Positions 6,203-13,801 of a stretch of 64,000 bases of DNA are shown here, in pieces; positions within the stretch are counted from its first letter, which is position 1, and every line of letters begins with the position of its first letter. This stretch comes from a virus, in the IMG/VR virus record IMGVR_UViG_3300037068_000153, positions 1 to 64,000 of that record, one strand, 5' to 3'. The notes under the pieces are model-generated. The model was not told the DNA's origin, ran no database searches, and was given only the letters and a program-made list of their open reading frames with translations. The translations under genes and the position numbers were made by a program.

Positions 6203-8359
6203 GTGCCGAACGAATCGATCATAGCGCGGCTCGACGCCGCGGGCATCCTCGTGCGCGACGAGCATGCCGAGCGCCGGTTGAAGGTGCTCAACTCGACGAG
6301 CGCGAGCCAGATCGAGCGCTGGAGCCAGTGCCCACGCCAGTGGTTCGGCGGCTACATCATGGGCGACTGGGCGCCGCAGAGCGAGGCACAGGCGCGCGGC
6401 ACGGCGATCGACCTCGAGGTGCAGAAGCACTACCGCGGCGAGCCGGTCAACAAGGGCTGGCAGGAAGCGGTCGATGGCATCGTCAAGCTCCTGCCCGCGG
6501 GCGTGGTCATCCAGCAGAAGATCGTCATGCCCACCTACGACGGCGGGCCGATGCTGGTCGGGTATCCCGATTTCCTGTACGAGGCGGCGCCGGGGGACGT
6601 GTTCGTGGACGACCTCAAAAGCACGTCGGACTTCCGCTACGCAAAGAAGCCCGAGCAGCTGCGCACGCACATCCAGCCCGTCACGTACTCGGCGTGGCTG
6701 TGGACGCTGCCCGAGGTGCGCCGCGTGCGCGCTCGCCACGTGACGGCGAAGTTCCAGAAGGACGACAAGCACCCCGTCGGGTACCGGTTCCGAGGCGCGC
6801 GGCTGACCGAGGCGGCGGAGATGGAGCGCGAGCGCATCCAGGCCGAGTGGCTGGGGCTGCACGACGGTGTGCGGGCGATGGTGGCGACGGCCAGAACGGT
6901 CGCCAATTTCGATGATTTGCCGGCGCTTGGGGCTGTCGACGTCGACGAGTTTGGGAAAACCGGGTGCGAGCGATTCGGCGGGTGCCATTTCCGCGCGCGC
7001 TGCGGGCTGGACGTTTTAGGAGGGAGAAAAAAGATGAGCGGGAGCAGCTTGACGGAGAGGCTGGAGGCGATGCGTGCCGCGCAGGCGGCAAATGGGGCGG
7101 GGACCCCGACGGCGACTACGCTGCCGATTCCCCAGATGGAGCAGCCGCCGAGCGCGCCTGGATACGTCGCGACGCAGCCGACGATGGTGATCCCAGGGGC
7201 CTTGACCGGCTCGGGGTACACGGTCGAGCGGGTCAACCCCAACAACCTGCATCCGGCCGAAGTGCTGCCCGCCGACGCGGGCTACAAGCGTGGGCAGCCA
7301 TGCAACGGCAACGGCCACTACGCGAGCTCGAACGGGCAGGGCTTCATCCCCGTCGAAGCGGGCCACGCATGCACGGTGTGCCAGCCCGGCCGCGTGCTGC
7401 CGCCGGACGCGCCGCCGCGCACGTCGACGAGCGCGGAATCGGACGCGGCCGAGGAGAGGGCGAAGAAGCGCGGGCGGCCGAAGAAGGAGCCCGAGGTGTT
7501 CAAGATCGGATGCTCGACCTGCGGCGAGAAGCTGCCCGCGTCGGAATTCGAGGCTCATATCAAGTCGCACACGACGCCGGCCCCTGCGGTGGCGACGCCG
7601 CAGGAAACGGACGCCGACCACGGCTACCGCGTGCTGCAGGAGAAGGGCTTCACCCTCGACGAGATCAACCTTCTCAACAGCGAGGGCCTGATGACCGAGG
7701 CGCTGGAGGGCAAGGTCACGACCGGCATGCTGCGCCAGCCACCGCTGCGTGCGGGGGCGGTGCCTGCGCCGGCAGCTCCGATCGCGACGGCGACCGCCCA
7801 GGAGCAATGGTACAAGAACAGCGGGCCGCCGCCGGCCACGGAGCAGACGCCACCGCCCACGACGGTAACCAACGTGTTCGTCTCGAGCGCGGACCACGTC
7901 ATGCAGGCCCCTGTGTCCAACAACGGCGGCCCTATTTTTATCGACCACAACCATGCACGCGTCGAGTCCAACGCGCGCGTGCAGGAGCACCTGAAGGCGC
8001 TGCGCAAGGCGCCGCCGAAGGTCCCACCGGCCGCGCCGACGATCTATGTTGACTGCCACCCGGTCAAGGGGCCACACCGGACCGCCGCGGTCGACGCCGC
8101 CGACTGGCTCGGGCCCATTGCCGAGCTGGCCGCGCTCGCCCACGTCGACCGCGACAGCGGCAAACCCATGCCGCTCGACGACGTCTTCTTGGCGCCCTTT
8201 GGGACGGGGCGTGCCGTGCTGGCGGCGGCGTTGCGCGAGACGCTCGACTCGTGCCCGGCCGTGCTGGCGATCGACTCGACCAGTCCGGGGCAGCAGGTCG
8301 CGCTCGAGGTCCTGCGCCCGCACGCGGCGGTCATTGTCGAGCCGAAGAGGGGGCGATGA
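6203..8359 (+). CDS. Cas4/RecB-like PD-(D/E)XK nuclease fused to zinc-finger/AT-hook region
   Basis: 718 aa from GTG 6203. Residues 30-275 are a Cas4/RecB-type nuclease: SASQIERWSQCPRQW at the start, catalytic Asp in GYPDF (D123) and DDLKS (D137, K139), and four Cys (43, 255, 261, 267) placed to ligate an Fe-S cluster. A Pro/Ala-rich linker follows, with an AT-hook-like KKRGRPKK (421-428) and a C-x2-C-x11-H-x3-H finger (437-456). The C-terminal about 110 residues form an unassigned domain ending near VEPKRGR. A strong SD and ATG lie inside the frame at 7034, so this may be two fused or separately initiated genes. Likely role: end resection or recombination during replication. Confidence 0.8.
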   Translation: MPNESIIARLDAAGILVRDEHAERRLKVLNSTSASQIERWSQCPRQWFGGYIMGDWAPQSEAQARGTAIDLEVQKHYRGEPVNKGWQEAVDGIVKLLPAGVVIQQKIVMPTYDGGPMLVGYPDFLYEAAPGDVFVDDLKSTSDFRYAKKPEQLRTHIQPVTYSAWLWTLPEVRRVRARHVTAKFQKDDKHPVGYRFRGARLTEAAEMERERIQAEWLGLHDGVRAMVATARTVANFDDLPALGAVDVDEFGKTGCERFGGCHFRARCGLDVLGGRKKMSGSSLTERLEAMRAAQAANGAGTPTATTLPIPQMEQPPSAPGYVATQPTMVIPGALTGSGYTVERVNPNNLHPAEVLPADAGYKRGQPCNGNGHYASSNGQGFIPVEAGHACTVCQPGRVLPPDAPPRTSTSAESDAAEERAKKRGRPKKEPEVFKIGCSTCGEKLPASEFEAHIKSHTTPAPAVATPQETDADHGYRVLQEKGFTLDEINLLNSEGLMTEALEGKVTTGMLRQPPLRAGAVPAPAAPIATATAQEQWYKNSGPPPATEQTPPPTTVTNVFVSSADHVMQAPVSNNGGPIFIDHNHARVESNARVQEHLKALRKAPPKVPPAAPTIYVDCHPVKGPHRTAAVDAADWLGPIAELAALAHVDRDSGKPMPLDDVFLAPFGTGRAVLAAALRETLDSCPAVLAIDSTSPGQQVALEVLRPHAAVIVEPKRGR
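7034..8359 (+). CDS. internal in-frame start: separate zinc-finger/AT-hook protein
   Basis: TAGGAGGGAG at 7017-7026 stands 7 bases before ATG 7034, in frame with the upstream nuclease. The residues between the nuclease and this ATG (LGGRKK) are simply the translated SD. A 441-aa product would carry the AT-hook, the Cys/His finger and the C-terminal domain without the nuclease. One T fewer in TTTT at 7013-7016 would place a TAG at the end of the nuclease, so relatives may have two genes. Independent expression is likely from the SD quality. Confidence 0.6.
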   Translation: MSGSSLTERLEAMRAAQAANGAGTPTATTLPIPQMEQPPSAPGYVATQPTMVIPGALTGSGYTVERVNPNNLHPAEVLPADAGYKRGQPCNGNGHYASSNGQGFIPVEAGHACTVCQPGRVLPPDAPPRTSTSAESDAAEERAKKRGRPKKEPEVFKIGCSTCGEKLPASEFEAHIKSHTTPAPAVATPQETDADHGYRVLQEKGFTLDEINLLNSEGLMTEALEGKVTTGMLRQPPLRAGAVPAPAAPIATATAQEQWYKNSGPPPATEQTPPPTTVTNVFVSSADHVMQAPVSNNGGPIFIDHNHARVESNARVQEHLKALRKAPPKVPPAAPTIYVDCHPVKGPHRTAAVDAADWLGPIAELAALAHVDRDSGKPMPLDDVFLAPFGTGRAVLAAALRETLDSCPAVLAIDSTSPGQQVALEVLRPHAAVIVEPKRGR

Positions 8360-8379
8360 AGATACGGGGTGCGTGGTGA
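8356..8379 (+). other. 7-codon ORF between overlapping genes
   Basis: ATG 8356 overlaps the nuclease stop (ATGA), encodes M-K-I-R-G-A-W, and its TGA overlaps GTG 8376 of the next gene (GTGA). It may only hand ribosomes on by termination-reinitiation. Coding value is unproven. Confidence 0.35.
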
Positions 8380-8564
8380 GTTGCCGTCACGACCTCGCGA
8401 ACACGACGTGCTCGCGCTGTTACCCGGATAGCGGCGGACTTGACTCGAACGGTCTGCCGCAAATCGATCCCGGACCGGGTCCGCACGATCCGAACCTCGA
8501 CGGTCCGGGTGCTATTGCGCTGGAGGAAAACCGTGAAGCGCCCGGTCCTGCGCGTCGCGGTTGA
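8376..8564 (+). CDS. 62-aa Cys-pair, Gly/Pro/Asp-rich protein
   Basis: 62 aa from GTG. CRHDLANTTCSRC near the start is zinc-binding-like. The rest is a Gly/Pro/Asp-rich tail (IDPGPGPHDPNLDGPG). The last 32 bases overlap the next gene in another frame. No family recognised. Confidence 0.5.
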   Translation: MSCRHDLANTTCSRCYPDSGGLDSNGLPQIDPGPGPHDPNLDGPGAIALEENREAPGPARRG

Positions 8565-8694
8565 GGGCCCGCCGGGCGCGCGGGATCGCGTGCTTCAGTC
8601 GCTGCGGGAGATGGGCTACGAGGTCAAGCAAGTCTCGGCGCTGCCGGGCCGACGACTGTCGGCAACGGTGCTGGCGCCACACGGGGAGGTCTGA
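8533..8694 (+). CDS. 53-aa alpha/beta hypothetical protein
   Basis: 53 aa from GTG 8533, chosen because GGAGG lies 6 bases upstream (8522-8526). The pattern is strand-helix-strand (VLRVAVEG, RDRVLQSLREMGYEV, RLSATVLA), a small ferredoxin-like fragment. No family recognised. Confidence 0.6.
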   Translation: MKRPVLRVAVEGPPGARDRVLQSLREMGYEVKQVSALPGRRLSATVLAPHGEV

Positions 8695-8696
8695 CA

Positions 8697-9047
8697 ATGG
8701 ACGAGATCGATATCGAGGGCATCAACCAAGGCGAGCTGCTCGCGGCGCTCTACAACAATGCCAAGCCGGTCGGCCTGGGATGGCTGCACGTGGATGCGGC
8801 GACCATGACCGCGGAGGAGGCGTGGGAGATCATCAATAGTGGAGGCGAATCAGCGCACCTGCGCGCGTCGGGATTCGTCGTGCTCGATGGCGGCGCCGAT
8901 TGGCGAGTCGATTACGTCAAAGGGCGACCGATCAAGGTCTCGGTCAAGGACAACACGTTGCGCAAGGCGTGGCTGTATGACCGAGACCACGGCGAGGGCG
9001 CATGCGCGCGAGTCGTCGCGGAGCTTCGCGCCAAGGCGCAGCGATGA
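8697..9047 (+). CDS. hypothetical protein, 116 aa
   Basis: 116 aa starting two bases after the previous stop. Acidic N-terminus (MDEIDIEGINQGELLAALYNN) with a mixed alpha/beta pattern; FVVLDGGADWRVDYVKGRPIKV is beta-rich. It resembles widespread short phage proteins of unknown role. It overlaps the DHH gene by ATGA. Confidence 0.65.
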   Translation: MDEIDIEGINQGELLAALYNNAKPVGLGWLHVDAATMTAEEAWEIINSGGESAHLRASGFVVLDGGADWRVDYVKGRPIKVSVKDNTLRKAWLYDRDHGEGACARVVAELRAKAQR

Positions 9048-10168
9048 AGCCGCTCGTCATCTACCACAAGGGCTGCATGGATGGCGCCGCGGCTGCGCTC
9101 GCGGCCTGGCTCCGCTTCGGCGAGGAGGCCGAGTACCGCCCGGTGAGCTACGGTGACCCGGCGCCAATCGACGACGAGGTCCACGGGCGCGACGTGTACG
9201 TGCTCGACTTCAGCTACCCACGCGCGGAGCTGGAGCGCTTGGACAAGGTGTGCGCGTCGCCCGACGGCGGGCATATTGAGGTTCACGATCACCACAAATC
9301 CGCCATGGCTTATTGTGAGGGGCTGGAATTCTGCACCTTCGACATGGAGCACTCGGGCGCGGCGCTGGCATGGTTTCGCTTCCACGGTCGCAGACGCGCC
9401 GGCGACGACACGCTGCTCCCCGAGCTGTTCGCCTACATCCAGGACCGCGACCTCTGGCGCTGGAAGCTGCCGGGCACCAGGGAGGTCTCGGCGGCGCTTG
9501 GCGCCTCTGGCGCGCTGACCAACTTCCGCAAGTTGGTCCCGATCTTTCGCGACTGGAACAATATCAGCCTCGGGCAGACGCTTCGCGAGAGGTTGATCTC
9601 CGAGGGCGGCGCCATCCTCCGCGCCGAGCGCCTGCAGGTCGAGCGCATCGTCGCGACCGCGGAGGAGGTCGTGATCCCGTATTTCGACAATATCGAAACG
9701 GCGACCACGGCCCGCGGCGCGACGGGCATGGCCCGAATGCGTAGCGTTCGCGTCCTCGCGGCCTGCTCGTCGGTCCTGCAGTCCGAGGTCGGCGAGGAGC
9801 TCGCTATCGAGTCCGCCCGCCGCGGCCGCGAAGCGGTCGGGGTCGCCTACTACAAGGACGGCCCGTCGGGCAAGTGGCGCGTGTCGCTGCGCTCGCGAGA
9901 CATCGAGGTGCCTAACATGCACCCGCGGGACGATAGATCACCGGGACAGATCCCCGCCCCCGACGTCTCCGCCATCGCCAAGTCGTTCAACGGCGGCGGG
10001 CACCATCAAGCCGCCGGGTTCGAGTGCGAGCGGCTGCCATGGGACAACGACGATCTCGACGTCATCGCGATTCGCAACATGGTGGAGAAACAGGGGGAGC
10101 GCTACGACGATCCGACGTCGCAGGCGTGTGATGAGATCATCGACTACATCGACGGTCTCAAGCGATGA
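9044..10168 (+). CDS. DHH-family phosphoesterase
   Basis: 374 aa. DHH motifs are all present: HKGCMDGAAAALA (metal-binding D13), VLDFSYP (D55), VHDHHKSA (D82-H83-H84) and a DHHA1 motif GGGHHQAAGF near residue 325. The family hydrolyses short oligoribonucleotides, cyclic dinucleotide products or nucleotide phosphates using two metal ions. In a replication block it could act as a nanoRNase or in nucleotide signalling. Substrate cannot be told from sequence. It overlaps the genes on both sides by ATGA. Confidence 0.85.
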   Translation: MKPLVIYHKGCMDGAAAALAAWLRFGEEAEYRPVSYGDPAPIDDEVHGRDVYVLDFSYPRAELERLDKVCASPDGGHIEVHDHHKSAMAYCEGLEFCTFDMEHSGAALAWFRFHGRRRAGDDTLLPELFAYIQDRDLWRWKLPGTREVSAALGASGALTNFRKLVPIFRDWNNISLGQTLRERLISEGGAILRAERLQVERIVATAEEVVIPYFDNIETATTARGATGMARMRSVRVLAACSSVLQSEVGEELAIESARRGREAVGVAYYKDGPSGKWRVSLRSRDIEVPNMHPRDDRSPGQIPAPDVSAIAKSFNGGGHHQAAGFECERLPWDNDDLDVIAIRNMVEKQGERYDDPTSQACDEIIDYIDGLKR

Positions 10169-10413
10169 CCTTCATCATCGTGGTCGCCAGCCGGCAAGGC
10201 ATCGTCAAGTTCGAGTGCAGCGCGCCCGCGGGCGCGCGCCAAGCCGTCGAGGACCTGGGCGAGTCCGCGTCGGTGGCTGCGGGCGTGGAGCGCTGGGCGC
10301 GCGCGGCTCGCGTCGGCGCGTGGCTCGACTGGCCGGGCGGGTACGCGTTCGCGGTGAGCGGCCCGGCGGCGAGGGTGGCGGACGAGCCCCACGCGTCGAA
10401 GGCGCGAGCATGA
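10165..10413 (+). CDS. hypothetical protein, 82 aa
   Basis: 82 aa from an ATGA overlap with the DHH gene. Starts with a strand (TFIIVVASRQGIVKFEC) and a helix rich in Ala, then WLDWPGGYAFAVSG. A compact alpha/beta domain of unknown role. Confidence 0.6.
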   Translation: MTFIIVVASRQGIVKFECSAPAGARQAVEDLGESASVAAGVERWARAARVGAWLDWPGGYAFAVSGPAARVADEPHASKARA

Positions 10414-10772
10414 AGCCCCGAGTCGGACAATGGCTCTTCGCGTCCTGCTCCGCGCAGGACTACGGCGAGATCGTAGGCGTGGGGCAGGACGGCAACGGGA
10501 CCCCGACGGTAGACATCCGCCTGGAAGATTCACAGGATTTGATCTGGTTCGGCGAGGACGACCTCGACCACTGGACGCCCGAGAAGGGCGGCTTTGGGTA
10601 CCACGTCCTGACGCGGTTGGAGGTCTCGCCCGGGGCGACGCTGATCCTCCGTGGGGTGCAGTACCGTGAGACGAACGATGATGATTTCATCGAGTGCTTC
10701 ACCCCCGGCGACGGCTGCTATCGCTGCACCAAGCTGCTCTGGCTGCGCGATCAAAAAACACCGCGCTCGTGA
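10410..10772 (+). CDS. hypothetical protein, 120 aa, SH3-like beta-rich
   Basis: 120 aa from an ATGA overlap. The product is beta-rich (VGQWLFASCSAQDYGEIVGVGQ, then TPTVDIRLEDSQDLIWF), which could be an SH3-like barrel. It ends with a CYRC pair. It overlaps the helicase GTG. No family assigned. Confidence 0.65.
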   Translation: MKPRVGQWLFASCSAQDYGEIVGVGQDGNGTPTVDIRLEDSQDLIWFGEDDLDHWTPEKGGFGYHVLTRLEVSPGATLILRGVQYRETNDDDFIECFTPGDGCYRCTKLLWLRDQKTPRS

Positions 10773-12646
10773 AGCTCTCCGAGCGCCTCCGCCCGCTGCT
10801 CTCCCCCGGGTCGGCCAACGACTCGCCCCTCATCGAGCGCGTCCTGCGCGAGAAGGGCGTCGGGCGCTCGGCGGAGTGGCGCCGCATCCAGTCGCTCCCG
10901 CGCCGCCGGCTCGACCTCTCGATAGATCTCACCCCGATCTGGCTCATCCCCGACGCCGACTGCCCTGGATGCGACCTCTGCCGCGACCCCGACGGCCGCC
11001 CGCGCCAGCCGCGTCTGCGCCCGATCCAGTCGGCGGCGCCGCTGGAGGCCGAGCGCGTCGGCGGGCTCTATGCGCCGATCGGCGTCGGGCATGGCAAGGA
11101 GCTGATCTGCCTCCTCCTGCCCGACGCGCTCCAGGCGCAACGCGCCGTCATCCTCACCGAGGCCCGGCTCAAGTCGCAGATGCTCGACGTCGATATTCCT
11201 CGCTATGGTCGCCACTTCCGGCTGCCGCTCGACCGCGTCGCCGGGGTCGTCTCTTACTCCGAGCTGTCGGGCACCGCCAACGGCGACGCGCTGTCGCGTC
11301 TGAACGCCGACGCGTATATCTGCAACGAAGCGCATACACTGGAGAACGACTCAGTGCGCTCCGATCGCTTCTGGCGCGACGTCGACGCGCACCCTGACGC
11401 GCCGGTCTGCGTACTGTCGGGCACGCTCGGATCGAAAGGCATCAAGCGCGGCCGGCGGCTGCCCGAGCGCGCGCTGCGCGGCCTGTGCTTCGTGCCGCGC
11501 ACGTACCAGGAAGCGGACGACTGGGGCCGCGCCATCGACCCCAACCCGGAGGCCGGCGTCGACCCGCTCGAGCCCGGCGCGCTGCTCGACCTGTGCGGCC
11601 CCGGGGACCTCGCCGACGAGCTCGACCGGCTCAGCCCCGAGGAGCAGGCCCGCTTCGTCTCGCAGTCCTCGGACGCCATGCCCGTGCGCCGGCTGGTGGC
11701 CTGGCGCATCTTTCGCCGCCGCTCGACCGAGACCCCGGGTGTGGTGGCGACCGAGGGGGCGTCGGTTGACTGTCGGCTGGTCATCCGCGCCCGATCGCTG
11801 GTGCACACGCCCCCGGTCGCGGCGGCGCTGGCCGAGCTGCGCCGGACGTGGTCGGTCGGCGGCCAGGACCTCGTCGACGCCAAGGAGGTGGCGCGGTTCG
11901 CCAAGCAGCTCTACTGGGGCTTCTTTTACCGGTGGGTGTGGCCCAACGGCAGGGACGAGGAGTGGCTGGCCGCGCGCTCCGCCTGGCGCGGGTTCCAGCG
12001 CGACTGGCTTGCGCGCCGTGGGCGCCCGGGGTGCGACTCGCCGGAGCTGCTGCGCCGGGCGGTCGAGCGCGGCGAGGTGGCGTCGATCGAGTACGCGGCA
12101 TGGCTGGCCGTGGCCGATCGCTACCAGCCCGAGCCGCCCAAGGAGACGGTCTGGCTCGACCGCGACCTGTGCGCGGACGAGGCGCTGGCGTTCGCCGTGG
12201 CGTGCGAGCGTGAGCGTGCGCCGGGGATCGTCTGGTACGAGCACCGCGCCATAGGCCAGGAGCTGGCGGAGCGCGGGCTGCCCGTGTTCACGGCCGGGGC
12301 TGAGGGCGACAAGATCGTCGACTTCCGCGGCTGGGCTTGCGCCGCCAGCATAGCGGCGCACTCGACCGGGAAGAACCTGCAGCACTTCCGGCGCAACCTG
12401 TGCCTGACCCCGCCGTCGAGCAACAAGCGCTGGGAGCAGATGCTGGGCCGCTCGCATCGCCCCGGACAGGAGGCGGACCTCGTCGAGTTTGACGTCCACG
12501 CGGGCGACCGCGCGCTGCGCAACGCCATCTGCGCCGCCTACCGCGAGGCGCGCGGCGAGTCGGAGATGCGCGAGCCGCAGCGCCTAGCGTACGCCGAGCG
12601 CGAGGGCCTCGACTTTGTCGAGGAGGACGAGAGGTGGGGCGGTTAG
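10769..12646 (+). CDS. SF2 (DEAD/SNF2-like) helicase with degenerate Walker A
   Basis: 625 aa from GTG 10769 (GTGA overlap). Helicase motifs in order: Walker-A-like GVGHGKEL (105-112, Glu where Ser/Thr is usual), ILTEARLKSQ (motif Ia), NEAH (186-189, motif II, Asn for Asp), LSGTLGS (216-222, motif III) and QMLGRSHRPGQEADLVEF (motif VI, finger Arg present). A Cys cluster CPGCDLC (65-71) precedes the core. The family unwinds or remodels nucleic acid with ATP. The altered Walker A and DEAH residues mean activity may be reduced or use other contacts. It lies between the DHH gene and the presumed ssDNA-associated gene. Confidence 0.8.
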   Translation: MKLSERLRPLLSPGSANDSPLIERVLREKGVGRSAEWRRIQSLPRRRLDLSIDLTPIWLIPDADCPGCDLCRDPDGRPRQPRLRPIQSAAPLEAERVGGLYAPIGVGHGKELICLLLPDALQAQRAVILTEARLKSQMLDVDIPRYGRHFRLPLDRVAGVVSYSELSGTANGDALSRLNADAYICNEAHTLENDSVRSDRFWRDVDAHPDAPVCVLSGTLGSKGIKRGRRLPERALRGLCFVPRTYQEADDWGRAIDPNPEAGVDPLEPGALLDLCGPGDLADELDRLSPEEQARFVSQSSDAMPVRRLVAWRIFRRRSTETPGVVATEGASVDCRLVIRARSLVHTPPVAAALAELRRTWSVGGQDLVDAKEVARFAKQLYWGFFYRWVWPNGRDEEWLAARSAWRGFQRDWLARRGRPGCDSPELLRRAVERGEVASIEYAAWLAVADRYQPEPPKETVWLDRDLCADEALAFAVACERERAPGIVWYEHRAIGQELAERGLPVFTAGAEGDKIVDFRGWACAASIAAHSTGKNLQHFRRNLCLTPPSSNKRWEQMLGRSHRPGQEADLVEFDVHAGDRALRNAICAAYREARGESEMREPQRLAYAEREGLDFVEEDERWGG

Positions 12647-12687
12647 AAAAGATTTCGGTTGACACTCACGCCCAGTAAGCGCGAGTA
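12647..12687 (+). promoter_or_regulatory. early promoter P3
   Basis: AAAAGATTTCGG followed by TTGACA (12659-12664), 17 bp, then CGAGTA (12682-12687). It starts right after the helicase stop. Unlike its relatives it is followed by a leader of about 37 bases with an SD before ATG 12731. Confidence 0.75.
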
Positions 12688-12730
12688 TCGGTTGCACGCT
12701 TCGAATTCAACTTCGACAGGAGCCAGAGAG

Positions 12731-13372
12731 ATGGGAATCTTCGACCGCAAGCCCGCATCCGCCCCCCAGACCGCGCCCGCCGCAGGCGCCCCGCCACCGC
12801 AATATACCCAGCGCACCGCGCCACCCCAGGACAGCTGGAACGAGGACGACGATCCGTTCGCCGACGCCGCAGATGCAGCCAAGAAGGCGGGTGGCACACG
12901 CTTCCCGCAAATCTTCAGCGACGGCCAATGCAGCCACGCGCTCGTCGTCGACCGCATTATCGGGCGTAGGGCTCGCCTTGGCGGCCAGTCCTACCTCGTC
13001 GAGTGCCGCGTGGTCTGGTGCAGCCGGCCGGACATCGCCGCGGGCACGCCGCGGACCTTCATGGAGCTGCAGTCCAAGGAGGGCTGGCTCTCCCGCGTCG
13101 CCAAGTTCATCATGGCGGCCAGCGGCTGCACGGCCGCTGACATCGATACACCCGGCGTCAAGTCGACCTTCTCGCCCGATCAACCGTTCGTCGGCCTGAT
13201 GTTCATGAACGACAATTCCCCGTCGCCGGACAGGAAGGACGCCAGCGGGCAGCCCTTCATCAACACCAACTTCCGAGCCATGAACGCGTCGGAGTGGGCG
13301 CGCTTTGCGCCGATGATGCAGGCGCTCGACGCCAACTGGCGGCCCAACGCGCTCCAGCCCGGCGCGTCGTAG
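12731..13372 (+). CDS. probable ssDNA-associated/replication protein (uncertain)
   Basis: 213 aa from ATG 12731, with AGGAG 11 bases upstream. A Pro/Ala/Gln-rich acidic N-terminus (to about residue 55) is followed by a beta-rich domain (HALVVDRIIGRRARLGGQSYLVECRVV is interrupted by charged turns) and an alpha segment. MGIFD starts and a private strong promoter are common for abundant phage ssDNA-binding proteins, and it lies between helicase and polymerase. That role is inferred from context, not from a diagnostic motif. Confidence 0.55.
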   Translation: MGIFDRKPASAPQTAPAAGAPPPQYTQRTAPPQDSWNEDDDPFADAADAAKKAGGTRFPQIFSDGQCSHALVVDRIIGRRARLGGQSYLVECRVVWCSRPDIAAGTPRTFMELQSKEGWLSRVAKFIMAASGCTAADIDTPGVKSTFSPDQPFVGLMFMNDNSPSPDRKDASGQPFINTNFRAMNASEWARFAPMMQALDANWRPNALQPGAS

Positions 13373-13480
13373 TTTCGTTCCCCAGAGTTGTGCGTAAATT
13401 GCCGTCCAGTATCTACGTCGGCGGCAACGATGTTGAATCTCGAGATATATGCATCGTGCACGCTCTACTGATGCGGTGTT
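13373..13480 (+). other. intergenic region with small palindromes
   Basis: No gene. It contains the perfect palindrome ATCTCGAGAT, a GCATC...GATGC inverted pair at about 13451-13474, and TTGTGC with TATCTA 16 bp later, which could be a weak promoter for a short transcript ending at the terminator at 13481. Nothing else seen. Confidence 0.4.
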
Positions 13481-13512
13481 GCCCCGAGCCGCGGAGATTC
13501 GGGGCCCTTTTA
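13481..13512 (+). terminator. rho-independent terminator
   Basis: Perfect 7-bp stem GCCCCGA/TCGGGGC with an 11-base loop, followed by CCTTTT. It ends the transcript of the preceding gene directly before the tRNA. Confidence 0.75.
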
Positions 13513-13593
13513 GGGCGCGTAGACCGTTAGGGACGCGGGGCGGCCTGTAGAGCCGCAGCTTCGGCCGGCGTGGTTCGACTCCACGAGCGCCCA
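13513..13593 (+). tRNA. tRNA-Tyr (anticodon GTA)
   Basis: 81 bases folding as a type II tRNA. The acceptor GGGCGC pairs with GCGCCC (the seventh pair is G-A), the anticodon stem GCGGC/GCCGC encloses CTGTAGA (anticodon GTA), a short variable arm is built on AGCTTCGGC, and the T arm is CGTGG-TTCGACT-CCACG. The D stem is short (CCG/CGG). CCA is not encoded beyond the discriminator A. The long variable arm is what bacterial tRNA-Tyr has. Confidence 0.72.
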
Positions 13594-13609
13594 CTTTTTG
13601 GAGGTTCGT

Positions 13610-13801
13610 ATGCCACGCTCGATTCAGACGACCATCAACGTGGGCGACGGCGTCTGCGATCTTTGCCGGGGAAGCGAATTGGTCGCAGGATGGCTGATCC
13701 CTAATAACTCCCCGGCGGTGCGCACTCGCCTTTGCCGGACATGTCTGCGCTGCGTCGCCGCTGCTCTCCGCGCCGTCAAGCGCGAGCTGGACCGCAAGTG
13801 A
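13610..13801 (+). CDS. small zinc-ribbon protein
   Basis: 63 aa from ATG 13610 with GGAGG 5 bases upstream. CDLCRG (residues 19-24) and CRTCLRC (residues 43-49) form a four-Cys ribbon around a short beta loop, with a basic C-terminal helix. Typical of small phage zinc proteins; function unknown. Overlaps the dUTPase start by GTGA. Confidence 0.7.
   Translation: MPRSIQTTINVGDGVCDLCRGSELVAGWLIPNNSPAVRTRLCRTCLRCVAAALRAVKRELDRK

Noticed and set aside
7016-8323. 435-codon minus-strand ORF opposite the nuclease fusion
   Set aside because: Arg-rich shadow of a real plus-strand gene with recognisable nuclease and zinc-finger motifs.
12659-12730. Extended start of the 12731 gene reaching into the promoter
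   Set aside because: This would begin inside the TTGACA box. A good SD points to ATG 12731 instead.
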